A DNA stretch of 64,000 nt from assembly GCA_949987565.1 (NCBI GenBank), contig OX465120.1, forward strand, positions 5,877,087-5,941,086, in the 5' to 3' direction. The notes beneath the pieces are model-generated. The model was not told where the DNA came from. It searched no databases and saw only the letters and a list, made by a program, of their open reading frames with translations. The translations under genes and the position numbers were made by a program. The DNA is from Luidia sarsii. Lineage: Eukaryota > Echinodermata > Asteroidea > Paxillosida > Luidiidae. Below are positions 28,001-43,000 of the stretch, one piece after another (position 1 is the first letter of the stretch; each line of letters starts with the position of its first letter).

Positions 28001-31000
28001 AGTGATTAAGTAGTTAATGGGTTGATTCCTTAGTTGATCGAGCTGTGTCATCAAACATCATACTGTGATAGTTGAAAACTTACTTAATGCACTTAGGACT
28101 GCAAAATATTCTGTCTCCAAGTACAGTAAATATATCATATTCCTCTCCTGAATACATGTATGCCTAATTCACCATTTATTAAAGTTTATTTAAATGTTCT
28201 AGATTATTATTTTGTTTTATATTGTTGTACTTATTTCTGTTATTAAGGTGGAAAATAGAGATCCACTTGATTGTGATTAAGTTCACATTTGGCAATCCTT
28301 CGGGGTGCTACCATGTTCATGTTCCGTTTGGTTTTGACAATGTATGTTTGTACTTGCCCTGATAAATAATAGATGACATGAAATGAAATGAAAATGCTTA
28401 ATGAATGAAACCAAAGACAGACTTTTGAATGATAGGATGTGGCATCTGAAATCTGAGTGGCCTACGTACTAGACTGGACTGGAGACTTTGTTGGCAATGG
28501 GATCCCAAGGACGGATGCGGGCTGCAGTGGCCCTCTTGTGATACTTCCTCCTCACTCTGATCTTGGTAACGTGGCCATCATCCACATATTGATTGCTCTA
28601 AGGTCAAAAAGAGGACGGAGAAGATGAGGGTAAGGTCGAGTGGTAGAGCACTGGTAGATTTATTTATTGATGACTCAGGTTGATAGCAATTCAATATAGG
28701 AAGGTTTGCAGTGACACCATGTATAAGGTCTCTTAAAGAAGTGTGGTTCTGAAAAGACCCTGAGTGGTACATGTAACTCAACATTTCGACCAGTATGCTC
28801 TGGTCGTCATCAGGAGAAACCTAATTCTCCTGATGACAGCCAGAGCATACTGGTCGAAATGTCGTGTTACATGTACCATTCAGGTTCTTTTCAGAACCAC
28901 ACGTCTTCTTTAAGAGACCTTATACATGGTGTCACCGCAAACCTTCCTACACCACATGTATATTGATTCACCCACCATGCAAAGCCTTAAGTCTTATTTA
29001 TATATTGATAGCACTTCAAAAACAAAGTTTGCTCACTTTGCCTTTGAGAAGGTCCTGCTAATATTGAAACGTCAGGCCCTCTAACTTTTGAGATTTACAC
29101 TTGTATGTATTGCAGGTCATTTTAGTCAGTGAGCAGTTTGCAACAGTTTTTGTATTAACTTCACTTTAAAAACACCACAGAAATCTAAACCCTGAAAACC
29201 ATGTGAAAATGCAATGCTGACATGAAAAATGAACGTCACAGTGATTTCATGGAGCACATTATAGTGAAATCACATGAAAAGAAAATATCCTTGATATGTG
29301 ACCTGATGAGGACATATTGAAGGGCTTGGAAAAGACTGTGACAAAAAAAAGGTCCAGCCAGGAGGATAGGGCTAATTCAATTATAGGGGCACTCAAGGGG
29401 CCCTTATCTCATTGGTCATCACTTACAGCTGTCAAGTGGTCTGGGTGAGTGTAATCATGGGGTAATCATACACCACACAGGCATGCAGGATTGCATACAG
29501 CATTACATCATGCTGAGGCCAACTGGGCACAGCAATGGCAAAATGGATCAGTTAGTGAATGGATGGAGGAAGGAGTTGTATGAAGAATGCGCACCATTCT
29601 CAATGATACAAGCACAATGTTATAGAGCGTGTTAGTTTCCAAATCAAGGTCATTAGTTTCTTGGCACTTTCAGTAATGCCTTGGTCAGTAGTCTCCAGAA
29701 ACAAAGGGGTCGTTCAGACACCGTACTAAAAGTGGTCTCGGGTTTAAACTGAAAAGGGTCTATCTATAGTTGTGTCTGAACGGTCTAAGTAAACCGTTTT
29801 GGGTAGTACAAACGGTCTATCTTAGACCGCTGAGGAGGAGTTGACTAGACTACCCAGACCGGTCTACGTAGACCGGTCTACAAACCTTAACGTGTCTGAT
29901 GGTCTATCTCATAACCACATCCGATTTAGGCAGACGAGCGAGCGCATAACATAAGCGGTGATTTATGTCACTGCCCAAACCTCGTCAATAAAGGGAAGTT
30001 GGGATTCAGGGTCAAGCAAAGTGTGACCTCTTAGTACCAGAGATAGACTGTTTTCAGTTGAACTCAGTGAGTATGAACGCAAGGGGTTTGCAATGAAATG
30101 TTTACCTCCCGCCGTGACCGCAAATGATAGACCTTTTTCGGTTTCCGTAGTACCGTGTCTGAACATACCTGTAGCCAAAGAGGTTTAGCTGAGATGGAAG
30201 AGCAATGGTACAGCTAGGGTAGGTTGAACCACAGACTTTGTTTCAAATCCATGTCAGGAATAATGAAACTATCATTTCTTTTTTTGATCTTTAAAATTGG
30301 TGCACAAACAACAGAAATCTAGATTTGTGTGGGTGCACTAGCTACTAGATAGCAGGGCGCTGGGCCTTGCTAGCTGTGAGCTCAAGTATGGGGATCAGGT
30401 AGGAATTGAACAAAGTTATCTGTTCCAAAGAGGTTGGGTTTCCTGCGATTGGGATAGCTAAATAAATGCCTCAAGAACAAAAAAACCAGATAATGTTACA
30501 GTGGACTGATTCTAAGGTAAACAAGCAAATCCTGGTTTGGGAAAGTCTGGACTTTTTAGAAAGGTAAACTCCTCATGTACAGTTCCTGGTTACAACTTAT
30601 GTACTCTCCACCAATTGTTCATCTGTTCATTTCAAAACCACACACGCTCAAAGAAAGGACACATACCGGTACACGGTGTCGCCACAACCCATCCTACTGA
30701 AAACGATTGTCATGTTGATCTCCACTCTTGTTTCCCAGTGACCAAAAACATTAACATTAATAGGCCTACATGTATTTTTCATTCATGGCGTTATAATATA
30801 GGAAAGGAAAAAAACAAAGAAACAAAACACAGTATACATTGGTGTACCTTCGGTGATTAGATTTAAAAAAACCAAGTTGACTGTACATGTATTTAGTATA
30901 GGTGATTCTTGTACATTATAAGGCCACAGACCTATTAAGCCGGAGCTTGAGTCAGGTATGCCTTGACAAAAAGGACAGGACAGTTAATGAAAGACAGACA

Positions 31001-34000
31001 GACAAACAAAGAATCCAGAGTTACCGCTGATAACAAAAGGAGAAAAAAAACCCAGCAGTTTAAAAGATTAAGCTAGATTATTTAAGTGGGTTTTGAGTTT
31101 AAACTTGAAGATGTTGAGCGAGGTAGAGCTTCTGAGAGAAAGTGGAAGGGTGTTCCAGTTGGCTGGACCGGAGAATTTGATAGAGTGTCGAAACGCGGAG
31201 GTACATGTACTATGATTGGGCACAAAAACTGGAAACACCAATTGGTTCTGTACCTTGTTGGCTTCGGCTGGGAAGAGGGTCTTGCGACGCTTGTTCCTTG
31301 AGGCCGGTGTTGAGGCCGATGCGGACCCCTGGGCCTGGTCGCTGGGACAGTGGTGAGAGCTCTTCAGAACGCTGACGAACTTGGCCGACCAGTTTGCGGC
31401 CTGCCTCTTGGTGGGCGCTGGGGGAGGCTTGGAGGGGTGGTGGAGGTGGGGACGTTTGGCGTGAGGTGTGCTGAAATTCTTCTTCCTATTGGGGGAGCTG
31501 ATGATGGTAGTTACAGAGGGAAGGAAATGAAAATTAATGGTAATAGTTTGCATAGGATTCAGAGAATGCAATCATTAAAGGAGGTTATTGCCAAAGGAAA
31601 AAACAAAACTGAAAAAAAAAATTGAACCGGAAATATTCTGTACAGGGATCAGGCAATTTGATCAGGGGTACCAAAGCAATGACCAGGGGCACCAAGGCAA
31701 TGACTAGGGACAGCAAGGCAATAACCAGGGGCACCAAGGCAATGACCAGGGACAGCTAGGCAATGACCAGGGCACCAAGGCAATGACCAGGGGCATCAAG
31801 GCAATAACCAGGGGCACCAAGGCAATGACCAGGGGCACCAAGGCAATGACCAGGGGCATCAAGGCAATGACCAGGGGCACCGAAGCAATGACCAGGGGCA
31901 CCAAGGCAATGACCAGGGGCACCAAGGCAATGACCAGGGGCACCAAGGCAATGACCAGGGGCACCAAGGCAATGACCAGGGGCACCAAGGCAATGACCAG
32001 GGGCACCAAGGCAATGACCAGAGGCACCAAGGCAATGACCAGGGGCACCAAGGCAATGACCAGGGGCATCAAGGCAATGACCAGGGGCACCAAGGCAATG
32101 ACCAGGGGCAGCAAGGCAATAACCAGGGGCACCAAGACAATGACCAGGGGCACCAAGGCAATGACCAGAGGCACCAAGGCAATGACAAGAGGCACCAAGG
32201 CAATGACCAGGGGCACCAAGGCAATGACCAGGGACACCAAGGCTATGACCAGGGGCGCCAAGGCAATGACCAGGGGCATCAAGGCAATGACCAGGGGCGC
32301 CAAGGCAATGACCAGGGGCGCCAAGGCAATGACCAGGGGCACCAAGGCAATGACAAGAGGCACCAAGGCAATGACCAGGGGCACCAAGGCAATGACCAGG
32401 GGCACCAAGGCAATGACCAGGGGCACCAAGGCAATGACCAGGGGCATCAAGGCAATGACCAGGGGCATCAAGGCAATGACCAGGGGCATCAAGGCAATGA
32501 CCAGGGGCACCAAGGCAATGACCAGGGACTCCAAGGCAATGACCAGGGACTCCAAGGCAATGACCATAGTGGACACCAAGGCAATGACCAGGGACTCCAA
32601 GGCAATGACCATAGGGGACACCAAGGCAATGACCATAGTGGACACCAAGGCAATATTCAGACCAAAAGATCCCATTCATATTTATTCAACTCACCTTTCC
32701 TCGTCATTCCAAAATGGAATCTCCTCTTGGCACATCAAGTCTGGAGTTCCTCTGCCATCCTCGCTGGAGTTAAGAGAGGTTACGCAGTCGACAACTTGCT
32801 CGGAGAGGTCGCTGTCCTCCAGGACAGAGATGGTGGCTCCGTTTATCTGGTACCTGTGTGACGGAGAGCTCATGGGGATGACTTGATGATGGTGGCTGTG
32901 CCTGGCTGGATCTGCCCGGCTGCGATTCTGAGCTTTGACCACGGGACTGCATGGCAGGGTGCAGGGAAGATGGGGCTCGTTTAGGGAGACGGGGTGGATC
33001 TGAGCAGGGCCGGTGATGGGTGGATCGATCCTGCCCCGGTCCCACGAGCCGCGGGCAGACTTGGCTGATAGAGAGCCCTCATTAGCCGGTGGTGCTTGGA
33101 CAGAGTCTGACACAAGATGGTGGATGAACTGGGAACGATTACCAATCCCAACCGCTTGGTGAGACAGGATGGGACCCGGGTTACATTCAAACTGGAAGCC
33201 AGGTGCGCTGGAGTTGCTCTCAACTCGACCGTGAGTGGCTCTAGCTCTCTTGGGTGGACTCCGACGCACAGTTGCAGAATCTCTCGTGGGAGTTTTGCTG
33301 GGACTGAAGCACGGACGGGTATCTGACGCACCAACGCCTTGATGATTGGGGCCTCCCGCTGCTGAGGGCCTGAAGGAAGATGAGCTGCTTGGCTGAGGGC
33401 ATTCGGGGAGGGATGCCGAAGAGCGTCTCTGCAGCTTGTTGATGGTTTGGTCCAAGAGCTGTCCAGGCCAGTGTCTGCCATCGGAGGGATGGGAGGCATG
33501 AGGAAACATCCTCCAGTCCGGGCTGATGGACGGCACCTGCTGATGACTACCTGCATGTAGCAGTTTGGCTCTGGATTGAGGTAAACAGCCTGTGTCTGTG
33601 AAACAAAAGCGACAACAAATGCATCGTTTTGGGGCTTTTGGCTATGGACATGGCTACAGCTATGGCAATGGATATGGCTATATTGCTGACACACTGTACA
33701 TGTATGATTAAGGATATGGATGACTCCAGCTACATGTATGTTTGCAGCTATCACTATGGCTACAGGCTATGGCTATGACTACTACTACTAAAGCCCATCA
33801 CTCCCAGTGGAGCATAGGCCATCGACGACCCCTCGCCATCGCACTCTGTTCTGGGCTGCTCTTGCTATTCCTGTCCAGTTGGTACCCTGCTGCTTCAACT
33901 CTGCCTCAGTGTCTCGCCTCCAGCTGTTGCGAGGCCGGCCCCTCTTTCTCTTTCCCTGCGGGTTCCAGGTCAGGGCTTGGCGTGTGGTGCTGGATGCCGG

Positions 34001-37000
34001 TTTCCTGAGGGTGTGTCCGATCCATCCCCACTTCCTCCGCAGTATCTGCTTGGCCACTGGCTCCTGTCCCGCTCGCTCTCACAGGTCTTCATTTCGGATC
34101 TTCTCCGGCCATCGGATGTTGTAGATGCGCCTCAGACAGGTGTTGAAAAATGTCTGGATCTTCTGCTGCATCGTCTTTGTCGTCCGCCATGCCTCGCATC
34201 CATAGAGAAGGATGGACTTCACATTGGAGTTGAAGATGCGGAGTTTGGTTCTCACGCTGATCTCTCTTGATGCCCAGATGCTCTTGAGGGTGACAAAGGC
34301 TGCTCTTGCCTTGCCGATCCTGGCTGTGACATCTCCGTCTGTGCCCCCCTGTCGATCGACCACACTTCCCAGATAGACGAAGGTATCCACCTCCCTGATG
34401 GGCTCTCCACCAACTGTGACTGGTGTGTTGGAAGTGGTGTTGGTCCTCATCAGCTTGGTTTTCTCCTTGTTGATCTTGAGCCCTGTCCCTGCTGATGTGG
34501 TCTCCAGTCGAGTTGTCTTGTCCTGCATTTGACTGTGGTTGTGTGACAGAAGAGCCAGGTCATCAGCAAAGTCGAGGTCGTCAAGCTGCGTCCAAAGTGT
34601 CCACTGTACCCCATTCCGCCTGTCTGTTGTGGTGGTCTTCATGATCCAGTCGATGACCAGCAGGAAGAGGAATGGGGACAGCAGGCACCCCTGACGAACT
34701 CCGGTCTTCACCTCAAAGCTGTCGGACAGCTGGCCAGCGTGGGCAATCCTGCAGCTCATGCCCTGGTAGGTGCATCTGATGAGGGAGATGATCTTCTCGG
34801 GGACGCCATAGTGCCTCAACAGCTTCCACAGTGTCTGTCTGTCAACACTGTCAAAGGCCTTCTCATAGTCAATGAAGTTGACGTAGAGGGGGGAGTTCCA
34901 CTCCAGCGACTGCTCCACGACGATGCGCAGACTGGCGATCTGGTCGGCACAGGATCTGTTCCTGCGGAAGCCTGCCTGTTGGTCCCGGAGCTTGGGGTCA
35001 ACAGCCTCCCTAATCCTCTCCAGTAGGACTCTGTTGAGAACCTTGCCTGGCACTGACAGGAGCATGATCCCTCGATAATTACTGCAATCCCTGAGATCTC
35101 CTTTCTTAGGCAGCTTGATGACAATGCCTTCTTTCCACTGAGCTGGAACTTCTTCCTTCTCCCAGATCTTGCTAAAGAGGCTGTGTAGCATGTTGACCGC
35201 GGTCTCCATGTCTGCTTTGATGGCTTCTGCTGGTATCTCATCCGGCCCTGCAGCCTTTCCGTTTTTCAGTGTCAAGATGGCCTTCTTGATCTCTGCTTTT
35301 GAGGGATTGTCGCAATTGATGGATAGCACTGCCTCTGCGGGTGGAATGTCTGGTGGTGCATCAGGGGCGGGGCGATTTAACAGCTCCCTGAAGTGTTCTG
35401 TCCATCGATTCATCTGTTCCTCGGTTGTCATCAGAGGTTTGCCATGCTTGTCTCTAACTGGCTTGTCTGTCTGATGAAACTTGCCTGACAGCTTCTTGGT
35501 CACCAAGTACAGATCCTTAAGGTTCCCCTGTCCCGCTGCTGCCTCTGCTTGACTGGCAAGGGCATCAACGTAATCCCTCTTGTCTTTCCTGATATTCCTC
35601 TTCACTTCTCTGTCAGCTTCTGTGTACTCTTTGTGTGCCTTAGATTTTGCTGCTCTTGTTCGACTCGTGTTCAATGTGGTTTTCTTTTTCTTTCTGGCTT
35701 CGAGCTTGTTGATGGTGTCAGCAGAGATCCATTCCTTGTGCTGAGTCTTCTTCTTGCCAAGGACCTCTTCACATGTGTGATGCCAGAGCTTCTTGCTGTG
35801 TTCCCACTGTGTCTCAAAGTCTATTTCGGTGTCTTCTATCAGTTCTTGTAGCTGCTGGAACCTGTTTGAAAGGCTGATCTTGAATGCTGCCTGTGTGGCC
35901 TTGCTTCTAAGCCGTCCAACGTTGTACCTGGTCTTTGTGTTTTTGGTGCTGGTGAATCGCTTGAGCCGCAGTCTCACTGCTGTCACAAGAAGGTGGTGAT
36001 CTGATGACACGTCGGCACCTCTCATCACTCGCACATCTTGCCAGGACCTCCTGAACTTTCGGCTGATACAGATGTGGTCAATCTGGTTCTCCGTGACGTG
36101 GTCCGGAGATTTCCAAGTGGCCTTGTGGATGCGCTTGTGTGGGAAGATGCTTCCTCCTATCACCAGCTGGTTCAGGGCACAAATATCTGCAAAGCGCCCG
36201 CCATTCTCGTTCATCTGTCCCAGTCCGTGTGTCCCCATAGTGCCCTCATACCCTGTGTTGTCTGACCCTATCTTTGCGTTAAAATCTCCCATCAGGATTG
36301 TCATATCCTTTGCTCCTCTTTTGTCTATCACTGTCTGGAGTTGATAGTAGAACTCATCTTTCTTCCCTTCATCCGCATCATTGGTGGGAGCATAGCACTG
36401 GATGATATTCAGCCTAATGTCTTTCTTCTTGGTGGTGAACTTGGCTGTGATGATGCGGGAATTGACAGGTTCCCAGCCGATGAGAGCCCGCTGTGCCTCC
36501 GAAGCCAGCATCAGGGCCACACCCTCAGTGTGGGGGGCTCCATCCTCTGTATGTCCCGAGTACAGTAGCTGCTCTCCAGATGAAAGTCTCGGCTGTCCTG
36601 ATTGTAGCCACCTTGTCTCACTCAGTCCTAGCACCCCGATCTTGTAGGCCTTCATCTCTCTCATTACTTGGATGGTTCTTCCTACCTCGTACATAGTCCT
36701 GATGTTCCAAGTGGCTACACGTGTTGTTTTTCTGGGTGTAAGAAGGGGCATTGGCCTTGCAGCTTCCTTTCGGCTTTCACTGCATAGCGTCATAAGTCTC
36801 CGGGGTGGAGACCCTTCCTCGTCCAGGTGAATGTTTCGGTTTGTTGTCGTCGATGCTTCTGTAACTTAGTTGTTTTACCGGTAGGGGTGTTAACCCTACG
36901 CGAACCCCTTTATCCTCCGGGCGAGGTGGTCCACATTCGTCTGACCTCTACCCTTCGTCCTGTCCAGCTTGGGTGGCCCTACCAGGAGTTTACACTCCCG

Positions 37001-40000
37001 CTGGCATAGCTCTCCGGGTCACTGAGGTGCACAAGCCATCACACCACAACAAGGGGTGGACCATGTGATGGCTATGACTACCGCTAGTTAATACCCCAAG
37101 ATCGCTTGGCTTGTATCTCAGAGTGGCACCTCACCAGGGGTTCATTTCATGAAACCCTTGGGATTCGTTTCTCAGGATTCATTCATACAAATTTAAGAGT
37201 CTCAGGGGCAAAGGTAGAGATAAACGTTACTTACTACAGTAGCGGTCTAGAGCCGGGTTCTTGGTGGAGAATTTGGGGCTCATGGGTAGCTCCTCCTCAT
37301 CGGGTAGGCCTTGCTCATAGCAGATGAGGGACTTGACGGTCGGTGTGGAGGGGACATCTTGGTCTGCCAAGGGCCCTGTGCAAGACATCACGAACAGTCA
37401 TGTCCTTAACTAGGCTGATCAATCCAAATACATGTAGGTTCTCAAGCCTCGCGCTTAAGGTTTTTGTTTACTAGCCTACCGGGCTAGTAAATTGAGTTTT
37501 TTACTAGCCCGTAGCAAGTTTTACTAGCCCTGTCAAATTGATATTGAATTTAAAACAAGGTTATTAGGTCAAGTAAAACAAATTATTAGTTTCTACTTTC
37601 TTATCCCCGCCTGCATAATTTTTTGCCACCACACCGCTGTCTACTTTTTACTAGTCCGCCGGGCTAGCAAAGTGGGTTATTTTACTAGCCCGCGGCTGTT
37701 TTTACTAGACAATGACCGCCGGGCTAGTGCTAAGGTCGAGCCCTGGTTCTCTTTTTACGGATAAAGAAAGAGGGCAATGATAGTAAAGCCTAAGGTGGTA
37801 CTTGCATCGGATTTTTTTCTGACCTTTAGTTTCATCAGCTCTTCCTAAAACAGAGGGAGGGACCAGCTGTTCACAGCTCCCTACAGTGGCTGTGCCAACC
37901 TCTGGCACTTCTCCATCTGGAATCGGATCAGCCTGAAGAGGGGTGAGACTTGGCCGATGGCTGTATGGGGAAATATCGGTAAATCGCAAACTTGGTTACA
38001 AGCGCACAATCATTATTGATAGACAGGGGTGGCAATATCTAATAAACCGTGCACCAAGTCTAGTGGTTTTTTAATGTCTTGAGCAGTACATGATACATAT
38101 ATGTGTCCACACTGGATTGGCTGTCAAAAGCTTCTTTTTTATTTTTTCGTGCACAGTTAATTAATTGAAAAAGGGCTCTCAAAATTAATAGTAGTTGATG
38201 TCTGATTAAAATTATGAGCTACATGTATGATTGAATGACTTTACATGTATCTATGACATTTCTTAAAGGGTACCTGAAATAAAAAGGAACATGATGTGCA
38301 ATCGATCAGAGAGGGTATGAACTTCCATGTGTCAGTTTGTTTTTTTAATAGTCATCATATTTTTGAGAAAACAGCAAGATTCTCGACAGAAAACTGCCCC
38401 CCCCCCCACTTTTCAACGCGAAAAATTGCTACGTGTGTGCCATTTTCTTGTGGATGCGCGTACGCGCACGTATAGACCTACTATACATGTGTGTGTGTGT
38501 GCAGTCAATCATGCAACATTGCACTGCTGATGACATCATCATCAGAAGCTTTGGCCCGCGTGCAAGAGAGGTTTTTTGGGGGGGCGGGCCGTGCTAAAGA
38601 TTTTGTTTTCCTTTTACGGTCGCTATTTAGGGGGTAGACATTAAAAGTGTTGAGTGTGTGAACTGGTTTAGCCTTTATTAAGTCTTACAATAGTTTTCTT
38701 GATATTAGAATTTTCTATTTCAGGTAAGTTAAGCAAACTGCCTGTTCACACAATACTGAAACAAAGTGAAGCTTTCTGCCATAAATCATACAGACATGGT
38801 TAATGCACAAAAATGTGCAAAATGTGCAAGAAATTGCCAAGCCCAAGCCCCGGTGTTTAATATTATTAAAAAATATATTAAGGTCCCTAGTAAGATTCTT
38901 CAATGACCAGACCTGCTGTCCGAATTCTTTCTTCATCCACTGATATAATTCTGTACTGGGGTAAGCATTAGGTACCTTTGGCGCTGAATAAGAGGCCTAT
39001 TGAATTTGTTTTCCTCTGGAAAGTTGGCCTAAAACTTACATGTAGCCTAATGGTATTATAATCCTATGTTGAGTGACTTTTCTTAAGACGGAAGGACAAA
39101 GACTACTGTCAGCCTGCCTACAAGGAATATAAAATAAGACCGGAAATTTGCTCTCCCATTTCACTTCAAGTACATGTACGTTTAGGACATTCCTAAAAGG
39201 TCAGATGATAACTGCCTGTGGTAATGGGCTGACTGCTGAATCCACCATAGAATCCAACAGTCTATGAAAGTTCAAAAGAATCCAACAGATGTACCCATCC
39301 AGTACAGTAAAAAAAAAAAATGGAAAACTGAAGGTGAAATTCTAAACTATTTGAAAAAAAGGCAAATAATCATTTGACTGGACAAGATTAAAGTCAAGAC
39401 TGGACTTTATGTGCATATACATGTAATAACACTCTTTCAAAGAACTAGACTCAGAATTATACAGAACCTTATACTATACTATTATATATAAGGAAACAGC
39501 TTTCAAGAAATATCCTGCCCTCCTTTACTCATTTTGCCTAAGGTACAATGCAACTTTGGGAAGACCGGAAAACATTGATGTCCACATATTTCCTTCTAAT
39601 TTACACAGTCAGTTGTAGATGGTCATGATAGAATCCTCATGTTGAAATCATATGGTCTGGGATGCTGTACCTTTTGCAAAATCTGCCCTCAAACATTGAA
39701 CAAATAGTTTATTACTCGCAAGTAATAAGCTATTTCTTACACTACAGAACGGTGTGTAAACCTTGATGTCTTCTACCATTTGAGCTAGAACCTTCGCAGT
39801 TTTGCTTTGTTGGAATGTTTAATGGTTTAACACACAAACTGAGGCAATCTTTAAGGTTTGCCTTGAAGCAGGCCTGCCCAAAACATGATTCAGATGAAAA
39901 CATTGGATGGTCTCATTTTCAAAATTTGTGTATCTTCAGGCAGTTCCTGAAAAGATTCTTGAAAAGATAGTGCTAACCTTTTACTGATTTTGCAAGCCAT

Positions 40001-43000
40001 TGGTTCTTTGTCTTTGTTCTTGTGTCGGTGGTATCTGTTGGCGAATTCCTTGCGTACAGACTGCAGTTGTTGATGCCCCTCTGTGGCTGAGAATTCTCGT
40101 GTTCTTCCTAGATGACAAATAAACAAGTGCTGTTAATTTAGCTCAGGTGGTGGAGCACAAGCAGATACAATAATTGAAATTGTCCATGCTCTTTTTTCCA
40201 CTGCTAAGCCCGAGAAGTCTTGGGATACACTTACCTACAGCACAATACTACGCCCGAGATTTCTCGGGCTAATAGTGCAATGGTTTTGCTGCACCCTTTG
40301 GTTCAAGCATTGTATAAATATTTATCCTGCGCACAATGAAACTACATGCATCGGTTGACACAGTGGACTCATTTTAGGTCGATTTCCGCTGTTGCTATGC
40401 AAGGATAACAGTGTAACAAATGCAACAGTAATTTTAGTGTTAATAGCTGGAATAAATCCGTGATTTTGCATTGTGGAGAATTTGCACAACAGGGGTCGGG
40501 TGATTAAGATGCCTGCACAAGAAAGCAGGAGTCACGGGTTCAAATCACGCCTGAACTGTCTTTTTTTTTTCAACAGTCAATTGGCAAAACATGGGCATGC
40601 AGTGTTTAATTACACATCCAGTTAGGCAATTTTTTTTTTTAATCCTTCCTTTGTTTGGTTTGATAAATTGAAGAAAATCTTTGGTCTTAACGTTCTCGTT
40701 TTCCTAAATCAGAAATCTTCCCTCAAGAAAGCCACTGCGGGACTGAAATCCCAGGGGTGGATTTCACAAAGCCTTACGATACATCATGATTCATCTTACG
40801 ATGGATAGTGCATCATAAGTTGTGTTGCTTATTTAGTTTCTGTAAATCACACACTGAGATTGTGACTGGTCCTAAGTTACAAGCCCTCTAGACTATCTTT
40901 TTTTAGGATTTCCATAATTTGGGGCATCAAGCCAATGTGCAAAATTTCTGCAATTCCCAAAGTTTGACTTTGATGCAGTAGCCATTTACTTTGATTTTGA
41001 TTTTTGGAAAAGGTTCCAATAAGCATAATTGATGACTTAAATTGGATGAAGTATGCCTGAATTATTACCTGTACCATTCTGGTCAGCTTGATGTAGCAAC
41101 ATAAAGACAGCCTCCAAATACTGAACTTTTTGCACAGTGTTTTGTACAATCATTTCCTGGGCAAGAACAAAACAAGAAGCAAGCAGTTCATTAACAATGA
41201 AATTGGTTCGGATGAGAGTTTTGGAACATTTCATATCTGTTCCCAGGGTTTTCCATGGAATTTTACCAGGTGGCAAGCGATTACCCAAAGTAATACTTGC
41301 TCAATAAATGAGTCTGGTATAATGTGGATGTGCTGGATTGATGTTACAAATTACAAAGCACTGCAGTTATGGCCATACATGCATGTGGGAACATGCTTTG
41401 CTGTGTGAAATCCTTTATGCATCATTTATGCTGAAGTGTTCGTGTTTATTTCTAGTCTGATTATGATTCTTCCCTGAGGTGAGAGTTTTGGGAGACAAAT
41501 ACCTGAGGTGGCCCTTCAAAGCATGCTCTATGATCAAAGCAGTGACACTATACATCTAAACGGTAAAAATGGGGTGAAAATGTCATTTAGCCGTGAACAA
41601 AAATTAACTGTGTTTTCACAGCACACAGTTTGCCAAGTCATTTCCATGGTGTTTTCACCAGTGGTCTCCAAGGCCACATTCCTGGTGGTAAATGGCTAGA
41701 GGCAATTTAGAGTGACAGTTACAAGGACACCATACAGCACCTCTATGGGGGCTGGTGGTCTCTACTGGTAATTAAATTAGCGATCCCTCAAGGCTGGAGC
41801 TTGCCCTCCTAGATATTCATGGTTTTCAAGGTCTCTTTAGTGACCTTAAGATGTCCTTATCAGGTCAGAGAAGCGATTATTTTCATGATGAATTCCTTGT
41901 AAAATGCACTGTGAAATCACAGTGACTTTTTAGTTTCACGGCGAAATGACATTTTCCGCACCCCTTTTTCACGGTTTAGATGTTCATAGTGTGAGGAGTA
42001 TTGGCTCATCAAATAGTTTAAGATGCAAGGTGAGGGAAAACCTTGAGTCTGTTCAATCCAAGTTGAGCTCCACCAAAACCTGTTTGAATGCTATGGCATC
42101 CCCCCCCCCCGCCCCCTCCTATTACACACACAGCTGGCCTATCACTGAGAGGTTATATACAGCCTGTCAGCAAAGGTGGCACTAATGTCCACATTAAGTA
42201 CATGTACATCAGTACATGAACAGTAGTATCAGTACACAGTCCAGACTACATTGTATTGTTATGAATAATGCTTGATGACCTCCTATTATTCTGTGAACAA
42301 AGAACTGGCCAGGGCTATTCTGACACAGAATTATAGGCCTACCCAAAGTGTGAAAAAAACTGTCAACATCACTTGTTATTCATCTCAACCTTTTTTATAG
42401 GCCTACATGTACATTATCAAGTATCAACAGAAACTTGTATGTAGGACACATGGCCCCATAATACCCAAAATATGATGAACCCCATTGAACTATTTACCAC
42501 CCACATAAACACAATGCTACAAAGGCAGACCCTAATATAGTACAACCTTAGGGATGGGAGGTGGTGATCAATTGTCCATTATTATCACACAGTGCCCTGT
42601 CCTGAGCAGAAAATTCGCTTTGAAAGGGTCCATAATGAAATCAATCGTGAATAATGCTTTTCACAGCAGCATACATGTACATTCACCAATGTTTTAGATT
42701 TTCACAGTGTCAGAGTTTGTCACCTCCAACTATTATATACTGAGGATACCATGGACAGGGCATGCAGGGGGGGGGGTTGTTTAAGGGCCTATATGTGACC
42801 CGGCACAACAACATGAGGAATATCCCACCAAAATACTTTTTGAGTAAACAATGCCTGCAGTTATAGTATCTTCACAATTCGATTACAAATAGGCCTAAAT
42901 TATCTTTTTTGTTCTATTTTCGGAAATTTTAAATATTAGAGGATATTATATTTTGATTTAATTTGAAAGCTAATGGTATACTCCCTCACTTCATTAGAAA

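Noticed and set aside
31704..32886. Long open frames (over 300 codons) on both strands, with heptad repeats such as MTRGTKA and VIALVPL
   Set aside because: They arise from a 21-bp minisatellite that lacks stop codons in several frames. There is no start context, splice support or non-repeat coding sequence.
38715..38936. Minus-strand frame MKKEFGQQVWSLKNL... as an extra exon between exons 3 and 4 of the Ser/Pro-rich gene
   Set aside because: The available acceptor (ATATCAG) gives a stop after two codons in the phase required by exon 3, while exon 3 joins exon 4 directly in frame.
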